Positions 18,770-26,250 of a DNA stretch of 38,802 nt are shown piece after piece. Numbering within the stretch: position 1 is the stretch's first letter; each line of letters starts with the position of its first letter. The position numbers were made by a program, and so were the translations under genes. This DNA comes from an uncultured cyanobacterium (GTDB taxonomy: Bacteria; Cyanobacteriota; Cyanobacteriia; Gloeomargaritales; Gloeomargaritaceae), in NCBI GenBank assembly GCA_937936705.1, contig CALHCP010000134.1, positions 1 through 38,802 of the forward strand. The letters run 5' to 3'. Below the pieces are notes generated by a model. That model ran no database searches. It saw only the letters and a program-made list of their open reading frames with translations, and was not told the origin of the DNA.

Positions 18770-19873
18770 GTGTATTTGCGCCATCTCCAGTTGTGGCACT
18801 TCCGTAACTACACCGAACAGGCCATCACCTTCAGGGGCAATCAGACCATTCTCTTGGGGGACAACGCCCAGGGCAAATCCAATCTACTGGAGGCGATTTT
18901 GTTCCTGGCGACCCTGCATTCCCCTCGGGTGCAACGGGATGCGGATTTAGTCCAAGCCGGGCAGACCTGGGCACGCATTCAGGCCGAGGCGGAGCGGCAA
19001 CCCGACCCGGCGCAATTAACCTTGACCCTCAGAGTCAACGGCAGGCGGACCCTGGCGGTGAATCAGCAAACCCAGCGGCGGCAGATGGATTTTTTAGGCT
19101 ATTTGCGGGCGGTCTTTTTTTCCTGCCTGGATTTGGAACTGGTGCGGGGCAGCCCCGGCCAACGGCGGGACTGGCTGGATCAAACCCTGGTGCAGATTGA
19201 ACCCCTGTACAGCCAACTCCTCCAGGATTACCAACGGGTTTTGCGGCAGCGGAATGCCCTCCTGCGTCAGGAAAACCTCCGTCCCGACCACCTCACCCCC
19301 TGGAATGAGCAATTGATTCACATCGGGACGCGCTTGATACGCCGCCGCTATCGTTTGGTGCAACGCCTGCAACCCCTGGCGCACACCTGGCATCAACGCA
19401 TCAGCCAGGCCGCCGAAACTTTGACCGTCACCTACACCCCCTGCGTCCCCGTCCCTGAAGACAATAGCCAGGTGATTGCCGAGCAATTTCACAACCAACT
19501 AACGGCCAAATTCCCCGCCGAAATAGGGCAAAAAACCACCCTGGTGGGCCCCCATCGGGACGAGGTCAAACTCAGCCTCAACGGTTATCCCGCCCGAGCC
19601 TACGCCTCCCAAGGGCAACAGCGGACGTTAGTCCTGGCTCTCAAACTGGCGGAATTGGAACTATTGGAAAGTCTTTTGGGCGAGACCCCGATTTTACTCC
19701 TGGATGACGTGCTGGCCGAACTCGACTTGAAACGGCAACAGCACCTGTTGACGGCCATCGGCGAACGGGTGCAAACCATCATTACCGCCACCGACCTGGA
19801 GCGGTTTGATCCCCGCTGGCTGCTGGGGGCGCAACAATTTCAGGTGCTGCAGGGGCAACTGTGCCTGCGTTAA
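18770..19873 (+). CDS. recF: DNA repair/recombination protein RecF
   Basis: RecF is an SMC-like ATPase that helps load RecA at gaps with RecO and RecR. The 367-residue product has the start LRHLQLWHFRNYTEQ, Walker A GDNAQGKS (30-37), the hallmark YASQGQQRTLVLALKLAE signature and Walker B ILLLDDVLAELD. The length is normal. It uses GTG 18770, 3 bp after the previous stop, and no ribosome site of its own is clear, so translational coupling is likely. It is not next to dnaA or dnaN as in many bacteria, which is common in cyanobacteria. Confidence 0.95.
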   Translation: MYLRHLQLWHFRNYTEQAITFRGNQTILLGDNAQGKSNLLEAILFLATLHSPRVQRDADLVQAGQTWARIQAEAERQPDPAQLTLTLRVNGRRTLAVNQQTQRRQMDFLGYLRAVFFSCLDLELVRGSPGQRRDWLDQTLVQIEPLYSQLLQDYQRVLRQRNALLRQENLRPDHLTPWNEQLIHIGTRLIRRRYRLVQRLQPLAHTWHQRISQAAETLTVTYTPCVPVPEDNSQVIAEQFHNQLTAKFPAEIGQKTTLVGPHRDEVKLSLNGYPARAYASQGQQRTLVLALKLAELELLESLLGETPILLLDDVLAELDLKRQQHLLTAIGERVQTIITATDLERFDPRWLLGAQQFQVLQGQLCLR

Positions 19874-19917
19874 TGCTTGCCGAAGGGTACCCAGGCTCGT
19901 TATCATAGAAAACGCAT

Positions 19918-19989
<72 letters not shown>

Positions 19990-20014
19990 TTAGAAACCGG
20001 GCAAGCAGCTCATT

Positions 20015-20190
20015 TTAGTCATCCGGCGGTTGTCGGTTGCGCCATAGGGGTATGCCCAACCGCAGCAACTGCTGAGAGAGCTGCAACGGATGGATGCTGG
20101 AGGTGGTGATCATCGCTTGCAAGAGCGTGCCCTGATCATCAACAAGTTACCGCTTGCCATCTTTTTGCTTTGAGCAGAACTTTAGGGAAA
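20015..20190 (-). pseudogene. Possible remnant of a gene C-terminus
   Basis: On the minus strand a frame ending at TAA (20017-20015) reads LVDDQGTLLQAMITTSSIHP then LQLSQQLLRLGIPLWRNRQP. This is protein-like, with an amphipathic helix and a normal composition. It is interrupted by an in-frame TAA (20149-20147) and before that reads KFCSKQKDGKR. It has no start, and its upstream side runs into the repeat at 20194. I do not recognise the parent family. Coding by chance is possible in only 44 codons. Confidence 0.3.
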
Positions 20191-20193
20191 CCC

Positions 20194-20286
20194 TATTGCA
20201 ATCCTCCATGAGTTGAGAATAGTGGTCGCCGGGGCGCGACTTGGTTCTCCAAAATCTTAGTTCTCAAATCAAGTCAGACTGCCATA
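20194..20286. repeat. Family B repeat, reverse orientation
   Basis: It starts TATTGCAATCCT and ends ACTGCCATA, a worn form of the family B terminal repeats. The reversed core is AGTGGTCGCCGGGGCGCGAC with GGTTCTCC. The segment TTCTCAAATCAAGTCAGACT matches the copy near 30232-30250. Confidence 0.6.
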
Positions 20287-20415
20287 AGCCATCTTCTCGC
20301 CGATGAGTTTACAAGACCGAACAGCCTCAATCAAGATAAAATCAAGACACCCTTTGGGTACAGTAACCGTCAGTTGGTCTATTTGTTGGATCGTTCCATC
20401 CTGGAGGACAAGGTA

Positions 20416-21642
20416 ATGAGTACAACCCCGCTTCCCCCGCCCCCCCGTGGCGGTATTCCCCCGGTTCCCCCCGTTCCTCCCCGGCCGGTTGCCCCGCCCC
20501 CGCCGGTTACGGTGACTGCCCCGGTGCCGCCCCCGGTGCCGAAAGCTCCCCCGGCGGCTCCTAGCCGAGGTTCTCGGATTCCCTCGATGGAAGAATTGGT
20601 CTTTCGGGCGCAAGACGAGGGGGTATCCGACATCCATGTCGGGGTGAATGAACGCCCGCGCTTCCGCAGACGGGGCGTTATGGAAATTATCGAAGATTTG
20701 CCCGTCACCGATTTGGAAACCTATGACCGCTGGGTGGCGGAAATGCTCCAACCGGAACAAATCGAACAGTTCCGCAAAAACATGGAATTCGACGGTGCTT
20801 GTACCTTCCAAGACAAAATTCGGGTGCGGATTAATCTGTTTATTTCCCTGCGCGGGCCGGCCTTAGTGCTGCGGTTGATCCCTCTGAAAATTCTCACCAT
20901 TGAACAACTCAATTTACCCTCGGTTTTCAAGGATTTATGCCATTACCACAAGGGGTTAATTTTGGTCACCGGGCCGACCGGTTCCGGGAAATCCACCACC
21001 TTGGCCGCCATGGTGGACTACATCAACCAAAATTTAGCCAAGCACATCATTTCCATCGAAGACCCGGTGGAATTTGTCCATTTCAGTAAAAAATCCTTAA
21101 TCCGCCAACGGGAAGTGGGCATCCACACCCTCAAGTTTGACAATGCCCTGAAAGCCTCGCTGCGGGAAGACCCGGACGTGATTCTGATCGGGGAAATGCG
21201 CGACCGAGAAACGGTGAATACGGCCATGAAAGCGGCCCAAACCGGCCACTTGGTGTTTGGGACTCTGCACACCAACAGCGCCGTGAAAACCATTGACCGG
21301 ATTCTCAACCTGTATGAACCCTCAGAACAGCCGCCCATGCGGGTGCAAATCGCCGAAACCCTGGTGGCGGTGATTGCCCAGGCGTTGGTACGTACCACCG
21401 ATGGCAAGCGGGCGGCCATCCACGAAATCATGATCAACACGGATGCCATCAAGGACTATATCCGCCGGGACGAAGTGGAGGAAATTGAACAAATCATTCC
21501 CCGTTCCGGTTTTGACGGCATGTGTACCATGAACCAATGCCTGCAACGGCTCTACGAGGAAGGCCGCATCACGGAAGAAACCGCCCTGGAATCTTCCCCC
21601 AAACCCAACGAAATGGCAATGATTCTCCGGGGTCGTGCCTAG
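20416..21642 (+). CDS. PilT-family type IV pilus retraction ATPase
   Basis: PilT hexamers drive pilus retraction for twitching motility. The 408-residue product has a Pro-rich leader (about 5-58), an N-terminal PAS-like PilT domain (SDIHVGVNERPRFRRRG), Walker A GPTGSGKST (186-194), Asp-box residues after IISIEDPVEFVH, Walker B VILIGEM (255-261) and the His box GTLHTNSA (His285). The C-terminal end carries AIHEIMINTDAIKDYIR, as in other family members. The Pro-rich leader suggests PilT2-like rather than PilT1, but paralogue assignment is uncertain. ATG 20416 has GGAGG upstream. The stop codon shares CTAG with the stop of the convergent deaminase gene (21639-21642). Confidence 0.9.
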   Translation: MSTTPLPPPPRGGIPPVPPVPPRPVAPPPPVTVTAPVPPPVPKAPPAAPSRGSRIPSMEELVFRAQDEGVSDIHVGVNERPRFRRRGVMEIIEDLPVTDLETYDRWVAEMLQPEQIEQFRKNMEFDGACTFQDKIRVRINLFISLRGPALVLRLIPLKILTIEQLNLPSVFKDLCHYHKGLILVTGPTGSGKSTTLAAMVDYINQNLAKHIISIEDPVEFVHFSKKSLIRQREVGIHTLKFDNALKASLREDPDVILIGEMRDRETVNTAMKAAQTGHLVFGTLHTNSAVKTIDRILNLYEPSEQPPMRVQIAETLVAVIAQALVRTTDGKRAAIHEIMINTDAIKDYIRRDEVEEIEQIIPRSGFDGMCTMNQCLQRLYEEGRITEETALESSPKPNEMAMILRGRA

Positions 21643-22163
21643 AGCATCTGGGGCAAACGCGAGGTTGGCTGCTGCAAAAATTCCAGCGCCCGCCGCAACG
21701 CTGCCGGTGTCAGTTCGACCCGGCGCATTTGCACCAGCCCCTCGCCGATGAAACCGGCCTGCACCGTATTGTCCCCGTGGAAGGCGGTTTCATACACCAC
21801 CTCCCGGATGCCCGCCGAAATGATCAGTTTCAGGCAGGACAAACAGGGTGCCAAGGTGACGTAGATGGTCGCCCCCTCGGTAGCAATGCCATGACGAGCG
21901 GCTTGGGCAATGGCGTTGGCTTCGGCATGGATCGCCCGGGAAGGTAAAGTGCGGCTGGCATCACAACTGGGCAGCCCCGGATAGCAAAAACCCTGTGCCG
22001 TACAATGAGGGGACCCGGACGGCGGGCCATTGTATCCGGTCGCCAAGACCTGTCGTTGTTTGACAATCACCGCTCCCACCGGCACCGCCAAGCAGGTGGA
22101 ACGGGTGGCTGCCAATTTGGCCAGCATCAAAAAATACTCATCCCAACTGGGGCGGTTATCCAT
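21639..22163 (-). CDS. dCMP deaminase-family (ComEB-like) protein
   Basis: This 174-residue zinc enzyme of the cytidine/deoxycytidylate deaminase fold has the Zn ligands His79 and Glu81 in HAEANAIAQAA and Cys107/Cys110 in APCLSC. An insert with Cys54, Cys60 and Cys67 is typical of dCMP deaminases. It probably converts dCMP to dUMP for dTTP synthesis. It follows the secreted-protein gene by 6 bp on the minus strand, so they should be one transcript, and it overlaps pilT by 4 bp at the stop codons. Confidence 0.88.
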   Translation of the reverse strand: MDNRPSWDEYFLMLAKLAATRSTCLAVPVGAVIVKQRQVLATGYNGPPSGSPHCTAQGFCYPGLPSCDASRTLPSRAIHAEANAIAQAARHGIATEGATIYVTLAPCLSCLKLIISAGIREVVYETAFHGDNTVQAGFIGEGLVQMRRVELTPAALRRALEFLQQPTSRLPQML

Positions 22164-22169
22164 CTACCC

Positions 22170-22844
22170 TTACCGGGGCGCCGGCGCCGGGCTAGGTGCG
22201 GGTGACGGTTGCGCCGGACGAGATTGGGGTTGGGCGGGTACCACCGGCGTGGATGGCTTCGGAGCCGTATCCCCAAAGCGGGGGAAAGGAACATCCACAA
22301 ACCCAATTTCCAGCAATTGCTGATAGGCTTTTTGTCCCAATTCCCGGGTGGGCTGTTGACTGCGGATGATTTGCACCAACAGCGGCACCGCCAAATCCGG
22401 TTCCTGTTGCGCCCGATGCACCAGCGCCAGTTGGTAGGTCGCCTGATCCCGCATTTCCGCCGCTTCCCCAGCGCGACGGCGCTGACTTTCCGCCACCTGA
22501 TTATCAATCCCGGTAAAACTGCTCACCAACTGCGAATGGAAGGTGGACACCTGGTTAAACACCTGCCGGGCATCCTGCAACTTAGATACCGCCAACTTAT
22601 AGTCATTACGGGCAATGGCCTGCGCCGCTTCATCCATCAATTTCCGACCACCCGGCACGCTCAGCAACTTTGGGGGTGAGACCGTTGCATCTAGGGGGTC
22701 AACTCCAATCGGATTGGTCGGTTGATTGGCCGAAGCCGGCTTTTGCGCCTGAGATAACCCCGTTGCCCCCAAAATCACCAGCCCGGTAATCGCTAACACC
22801 ACCAGGAGCGTCCGCAGCCATCGCAGAGAGTGACGAACACGCAT
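22170..22844 (-). CDS. Conserved cyanobacterial secreted or membrane-anchored protein
   Basis: This 224-residue protein has an Arg-rich N-terminus, a hydrophobic segment (about 10-30, WLRTLLVVLAITGLVILGA) ending in LSQAQ, which may be a signal peptide or anchor, then a helical domain with repeated Ala/Gln (about 60-175) and a Pro/Ala-rich tail. The helical part (MDEAAQAIARNDYKLAVSKL) resembles TPR-type units but I cannot confirm it. The function is unknown. ATG 22844 is preferred to the open frame reaching 22934. The Pro-rich C-terminus and 6-bp spacing to the deaminase gene suggest only shared transcription, not shared function. Confidence 0.65.
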   Translation of the reverse strand: MRVRHSLRWLRTLLVVLAITGLVILGATGLSQAQKPASANQPTNPIGVDPLDATVSPPKLLSVPGGRKLMDEAAQAIARNDYKLAVSKLQDARQVFNQVSTFHSQLVSSFTGIDNQVAESQRRRAGEAAEMRDQATYQLALVHRAQQEPDLAVPLLVQIIRSQQPTRELGQKAYQQLLEIGFVDVPFPRFGDTAPKPSTPVVPAQPQSRPAQPSPAPSPAPAPR

Positions 22845-22941
22845 GAACAGTAACCCAAAAAGGAATTCATCTGGTATGATAACAAGACTGTACCGAAAGG
22901 ATGTAATTGTTACACTGGAAAGTGTCGGTTCCATTCCGGTT

Positions 22942-23014
22942 GGGCATGTAGCTCAGTGGATAGAGCACCAGATTCCGGTTCTGGGTGTCGGGGGTTCAAA
23001 TCCCTCCATGCTCG
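22942..23014 (+). tRNA. tRNA-Arg (CCG)
   Basis: The 73 nt cloverleaf has acceptor stem GGGCATG/CATGCTC (one G-T pair), D-arm with AGCTCAGTGGATAGAGC, anticodon stem CCAGA/TCTGG with loop bases TTCCGGT (anticodon CCG), and T-arm GGGGG-TTCAAAT-CCCTC. The discriminator base is G and CCA is not encoded. Confidence 0.95.
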
Positions 23015-23030
23015 TTAACTAACTTCTCGC

Positions 23031-23110
23031 CAGCATACCGAGTTTATCCATATCCCGCGCGGCAGAGCCGTGGAGCAAAGACGGGGGTTGCGCCCCGGCG
23101 ACCGCTGAGC
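23031..23110. repeat. Degenerate repeat copy
   Basis: It reads CCAGCATACCGAGTTTATCC, then GGAGCAAAGACGGGGGTTGC, then GCCCCGGCGACCGCTGA: the shared core with changes. The CATACCGAGTT part recurs at about 7852 and 24916. No clear terminal repeat is seen. Confidence 0.5.
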
Positions 23111-23117
23111 CGTTAAA

Positions 23118-23236
23118 GGGGACCTCTATTGATGGGAACCAAGCGGAAATTTTCTGGCTCGAACTCCCAAATTACGGAGAACCCAAGCGGGGGGTGCCCC
23201 CCTGCGACCGCTAATTTTGAATTAATAGAGGTTGCC
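23118..23236. repeat. MITE-like repeat, family A, full copy
   Basis: A 119 bp element with inverted ends GGGGACCTCTATT and AATAGAGGTTGCC. The core is GGAGAACCCAAGCGGGGGGT, then GCCCCCCTGCGACCGCTAAT. It lies 9 bp from the ndhL stop codon. Confidence 0.75.
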
Positions 23237-23245
23237 TGTAGTCAT

Positions 23246-23455
23246 TCAGGACAAGGAGCGGGGTTGATTCCGGAAATTCAGCAGTGGCCCCCACAGGAGC
23301 AGACCGGGGAAAAAGAAAAACACCAGAAAATACATAAACCCCCGCTCCACCGAACTCGCCACATACCAGCGTTGTTTGAGATAAAAATAAGTAGCCAACG
23401 GCAATACCAGGAGATACGCCCCCGTCAGAGCCAGATAGAGCAGTAAAACCACCAT
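23246..23455 (-). CDS. ndhL: NDH-1 subunit L
   Basis: NdhL is a small membrane subunit specific to the cyanobacterial/chloroplast NDH-1 complex of cyclic electron flow, CO2 uptake and respiration. The 69-residue product has two membrane helices with the conserved loop [20 protein letters not shown] between them and [14 protein letters not shown] plus LLNFR at the end. I use ATG 23455 ([10 protein letters not shown]), which matches the family start; an in-frame ATG at 23473 would add six residues. The start codon overlaps the start of the divergent gene in a CATG. Confidence 0.93.
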   Translation of the reverse strand: MVVLLLYLALTGAYLLVLPLATYFYLKQRWYVASSVERGFMYFLVFFFFPGLLLWGPLLNFRNQPRSLS

Positions 23456-24809
23456 GCGCTTACCCCAAACCATACCCTTTTATCCTAATGCCTTCGGGAG
23501 CGGCCTGCTGATCCTAGCCAGCAGCACTTTCCCCTTCCTCGGCCAGCCCCAACCCTTGGCCACCCAAGCCGCCCGCCAAGCCCAACTGCAACAGGAACAA
23601 CAACGCCTGCAACCCGCCCATTACGACCTGAACCGCTACCCTCTGACGGAAACGCATCAAACCCATTGGCGCCGATTACTCTGGGCAACCGCCTTGCAGC
23701 AACCCCAACAGCCCTACGTTTTTCAGGCATTGCACCCAATGCTCCGGCGGGCGGCAGCCCAAAATCTGACTCCCACCGAAATGTCAATCATTACCCAAGC
23801 CTTGCAAGTGAGTAATTTGTATGTCCGTCAACATCCCCAAACCCGTGCCCCATTACAGGCCGGTTTACTCCAGGTGGTGCGCACCAGCCCCCACCCCCGC
23901 TGGGTCGCCTTGGCACTCAATGCCTTGGCTCGCAGTGGCAGCCTCACCCCTGCCCAACAAAGTCAACTGATTGCCCAAACCCGCCAACGCTTTCCCCAGC
24001 CCCCGGATTTACTCACCGTTGTCCTGCAAGATTTAGAACAACCGCCCTCGCCCTTGCCCCCGTTAGAAGCCTTACTGAACTGGCAGGCGCAACCGGGTCA
24101 GGTGCAACTGTATGTCTTTTGTCGAAATGATCGCTGGCGACCCTGTACCTTGATCGTCAAGGATAACCAGGGGGAATTTTACCGAGAAGCAGGGCAAATC
24201 TGGTCGCGGCAATTGTTACTCCAATCGGTGTACGGCTTGGACTGGGCTTTTACCTACGGGCAGACGCCCCAGGGGTTGCAGCGGTTGGCGGGGATTACGG
24301 AAACGCGCGCCGGGGAGTTATTTCGTGCCTATGGGCAGTTTCCGTTGGTGAAATTGTTTTTGCCGTTTGAGCCGGGGGTGCCGGAATTTTTCCCTGGCCA
24401 ACCGTCGCCTTGGCGGGGGACGTTGGCCGAGTACCAGGAACGCCTGCCCCCCGGTTGGCGGGATTACCCTGCTTTGCATCAGAGTTATCAGGCGGGGCGG
24501 TTGGGGCGGAGCTTACTAAGAATTCACGGGACGGGGGATGCGCCGGAATTGTTTGCCCGTCCCCAGGGGGTGACTCATGAGTGGAACCCGGCGTTGGGCT
24601 GCCTGACGGCGTTGGAGGTTTATACCTCGGCGGGGGAATTGCGCCAGGGGGATATGGCGGACATTTTACGGGTGTTGGCGCAGGCAAGTGACGGCACGTT
24701 TTTGGGCTATTTGCTGGTGGTGGAATTGCCGGATACGGTGGCAATGAGCGGGGGAACGGCCTGGTTGCAGCCTTACTTGGAAACGGCAGGGGAGCCGGTT
24801 CGCCCCTAG
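23454..24809 (+). CDS. Unknown secreted-looking protein
   Basis: This 451-residue protein is rich in Gln, Pro and Leu. A hydrophobic N-terminal part (about 15-33, [16 protein letters not shown]) may be a signal peptide, followed by a Gln-rich helical region (about 40-200) and a C-terminal half with many Trp and Phe ([20 protein letters not shown] near 223-242). Two Cys near 225 and 232 could form a disulfide. Codon use is like the neighbours, so it is a real gene. I do not recognise the family. ATG 23454 is the only usual start before the hydrophobic part and makes the start overlap that of ndhL. Its promoter must then lie inside ndhL. Confidence 0.7.
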   Translation: MRLPQTIPFYPNAFGSGLLILASSTFPFLGQPQPLATQAARQAQLQQEQQRLQPAHYDLNRYPLTETHQTHWRRLLWATALQQPQQPYVFQALHPMLRRAAAQNLTPTEMSIITQALQVSNLYVRQHPQTRAPLQAGLLQVVRTSPHPRWVALALNALARSGSLTPAQQSQLIAQTRQRFPQPPDLLTVVLQDLEQPPSPLPPLEALLNWQAQPGQVQLYVFCRNDRWRPCTLIVKDNQGEFYREAGQIWSRQLLLQSVYGLDWAFTYGQTPQGLQRLAGITETRAGELFRAYGQFPLVKLFLPFEPGVPEFFPGQPSPWRGTLAEYQERLPPGWRDYPALHQSYQAGRLGRSLLRIHGTGDAPELFARPQGVTHEWNPALGCLTALEVYTSAGELRQGDMADILRVLAQASDGTFLGYLLVVELPDTVAMSGGTAWLQPYLETAGEPVRP

Positions 24810-24847
24810 GGTTTACCTCATGCCGCAGGGTACCTGTATTTACCTCT

Positions 24848-24887
24848 ATTTTTTATTTTTATTTTTTATTTTTATTTGGTATTTATT
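24848..24887. repeat. T-rich tandem tract
   Basis: ATTTTTT and ATTTTT units alternate over about 40 bp, 40 bp after the preceding gene. It may help end transcription, but no hairpin precedes it. Confidence 0.5.
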
Positions 24888-24900
24888 CGGAGCCAGCAGC

Positions 24901-24993
24901 AAATCATCTCACTGGCATACCGAGTTGATGGAGAACCCAAGTCGGGGGCTGCGCCCCTGCGACCGCCATTCTAAATTGAACTAGGATTGCTAA
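24901..24993. repeat. Family B repeat, right part
   Basis: It reads CTGGCATACCGAGTTGATGG, then AGAACCCAAGTCGGGGGCTG, then CGCCCCTGCGACCGCCATTC, and ends GGATTGCTAA. The left TATAGCA end is absent. The core is nearly identical to the copy at 25118-25236. Confidence 0.6.
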
Positions 24994-25054
24994 TTACTGG
25001 TATTTACGATGCCAAATCAGGGGCGTAGGGCACTGCCCTGTTTGGGTTTTGTCT

Positions 25055-25079
25055 CCCCTCTCCTGCTCTGGGAGAGGGG
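25055..25079. repeat. CCCCTCTCC palindrome
   Basis: CCCCTCTCC (25055-25063) and GGAGAGGGG (25071-25079) form a perfect 9-bp stem with a 7-base loop, followed by CTGGGGGTGAGGG. This is a widespread cyanobacterial intergenic palindrome. A second copy, split by the IS, lies at 35191-35210 and 36106-36125. Confidence 0.75.
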
Positions 25080-25117
25080 CTGGGGGTGAGGGTTTCCCAA
25101 AAAGGTAACGTAAGTCC

Positions 25118-25236
25118 TGTAGCAGTACAACCGGGCTTGAGAACAAAGATTCTGGAGAACCCAAGTCGGGGGCTGCGCCCCTGCGACCGCCATTCTAAAT
25201 TAAATACTTCTAAATATTCAATACAGGATTGCTATA
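25118..25236. repeat. MITE-like repeat, family B, full copy
   Basis: A 119 bp copy from TGTAGCAG to ATTGCTATA. It includes TTGAGAACAAAGATTCTGG, then the core AGAACCCAAGTCGGGGGCTG and CGCCCCTGCGACCGCCATTC. The TTGAGAACAAAGATT part is shared with the copy at 35031. Confidence 0.75.
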
Positions 25237-25347
25237 GGTCAGCTGGCTGAAGGAGGAACCCCGCGCTGGATGTGTGGCATCAGCTTTGGGGGGATGTCAG
25301 AATGATCAACGGTTGCAGATTGAGGTACACAATCGGCGGGGTGGCTG

Positions 25348-26250
25348 GTGCGCGGGGAATGGGCAGCGCTGGGGGCGGCTTTGCTGTGGGCGAGTATGTC
25401 CCGGATTTATGCGGACTGGGGCAGAACGTTTGCGCCGCTGTTGTTGAATTGGCTGAAAGGGGTACTGGCGCTGGCGATGTTTGCCCTGACCTTGGCGGGT
25501 CGGGGGGAAGGGTGGCCGCCGGTGGGGGGGTGGCCGTTGGTGGGCTTGGCGGTGAGTGGGATTTTGGGGATTGGGGTGGGGGATACGGCTTTTTTTGCGG
25601 CGTTAAATTCCCTGGGGGCGCAGCGAACCTTATTGATGGATACCCTGTCGCCGATGTTGGTGACGCTGCTGGCCTGGCTGACGCTGGGAGAACAGATCGA
25701 GCCGGTGCGGTTGCTGGGTATGGTGCTGACGGTGACGGGGGTGGCGGTGACGGTGACGGAACGGCCGGTGACGGTGCGAGAGCGGTTTCATCTCTGGCCG
25801 GGGCTGGCCTGGGGAATGATTTTTGCGCTCTCCCAGGCGGCGGGGGTGGTGCTGTCGCGGTGGGCGTTGGCGGATTCGCCCCTGACGCCGGTGTGGAGTA
25901 CCACGATTCGGCTGACGGCGGGGGTGCTGGTGTTGGGGTTGGGGGTGGCGCGGCCGGAGTGTGCCCCCGGTTGGCGGGCGCTGCGGAAACACCCCCGTTG
26001 GCTGTGGGGGTTAGCCGGGACGGCGTTTCTGAGTACTTATGTGGGGATTTGGCTGCAGCAAACGGCTTTGAAATGGGCACCGGCGGGGATTGCCCAAACC
26101 CTGAGTAGTACCAGTCCCCTGTTTGCCCTGCTGTTGGCGCGGGCGGCGGGGGAACGGGTGAGTCGGCGGGCGTGGTTGGGGGTGGGGATGGCGCTGGTCG
26201 GTTGCGGGTGGTTATTTAGGATATTTTCACCTGTTGGGAGAGGCGGCTGA
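25348..26250 (+). CDS. EamA/DMT-family transporter
   Basis: This 300-residue inner-membrane protein has about ten hydrophobic helices in two EamA repeats, typical of drug/metabolite transporters. GIGVGDTAFFAALNSLGAQR and TLLMDTLSPMLVTLLAWL (near 75-110) are the family-like first repeat, and GIAQTLSSTSPLFALLLARA is the second. The substrate cannot be told. It starts with GTG 25348; no strong ribosome site is visible. The 3' end overlaps the convergent kinase gene by 35 bp. Its GC content is high, so long shadow frames exist in other frames, but only this one has the membrane pattern. Confidence 0.85.
   Translation: MRGEWAALGAALLWASMSRIYADWGRTFAPLLLNWLKGVLALAMFALTLAGRGEGWPPVGGWPLVGLAVSGILGIGVGDTAFFAALNSLGAQRTLLMDTLSPMLVTLLAWLTLGEQIEPVRLLGMVLTVTGVAVTVTERPVTVRERFHLWPGLAWGMIFALSQAAGVVLSRWALADSPLTPVWSTTIRLTAGVLVLGLGVARPECAPGWRALRKHPRWLWGLAGTAFLSTYVGIWLQQTALKWAPAGIAQTLSSTSPLFALLLARAAGERVSRRAWLGVGMALVGCGWLFRIFSPVGRGG

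Noticed and set aside
25272-26108. 278-residue + strand Gly/Ala/Val-rich frame, and a 266-residue Pro-rich minus frame
   Set aside because: Both lie over the EamA gene in other frames and result from its high GC content; only the EamA frame has membrane-helix pattern and family motifs.
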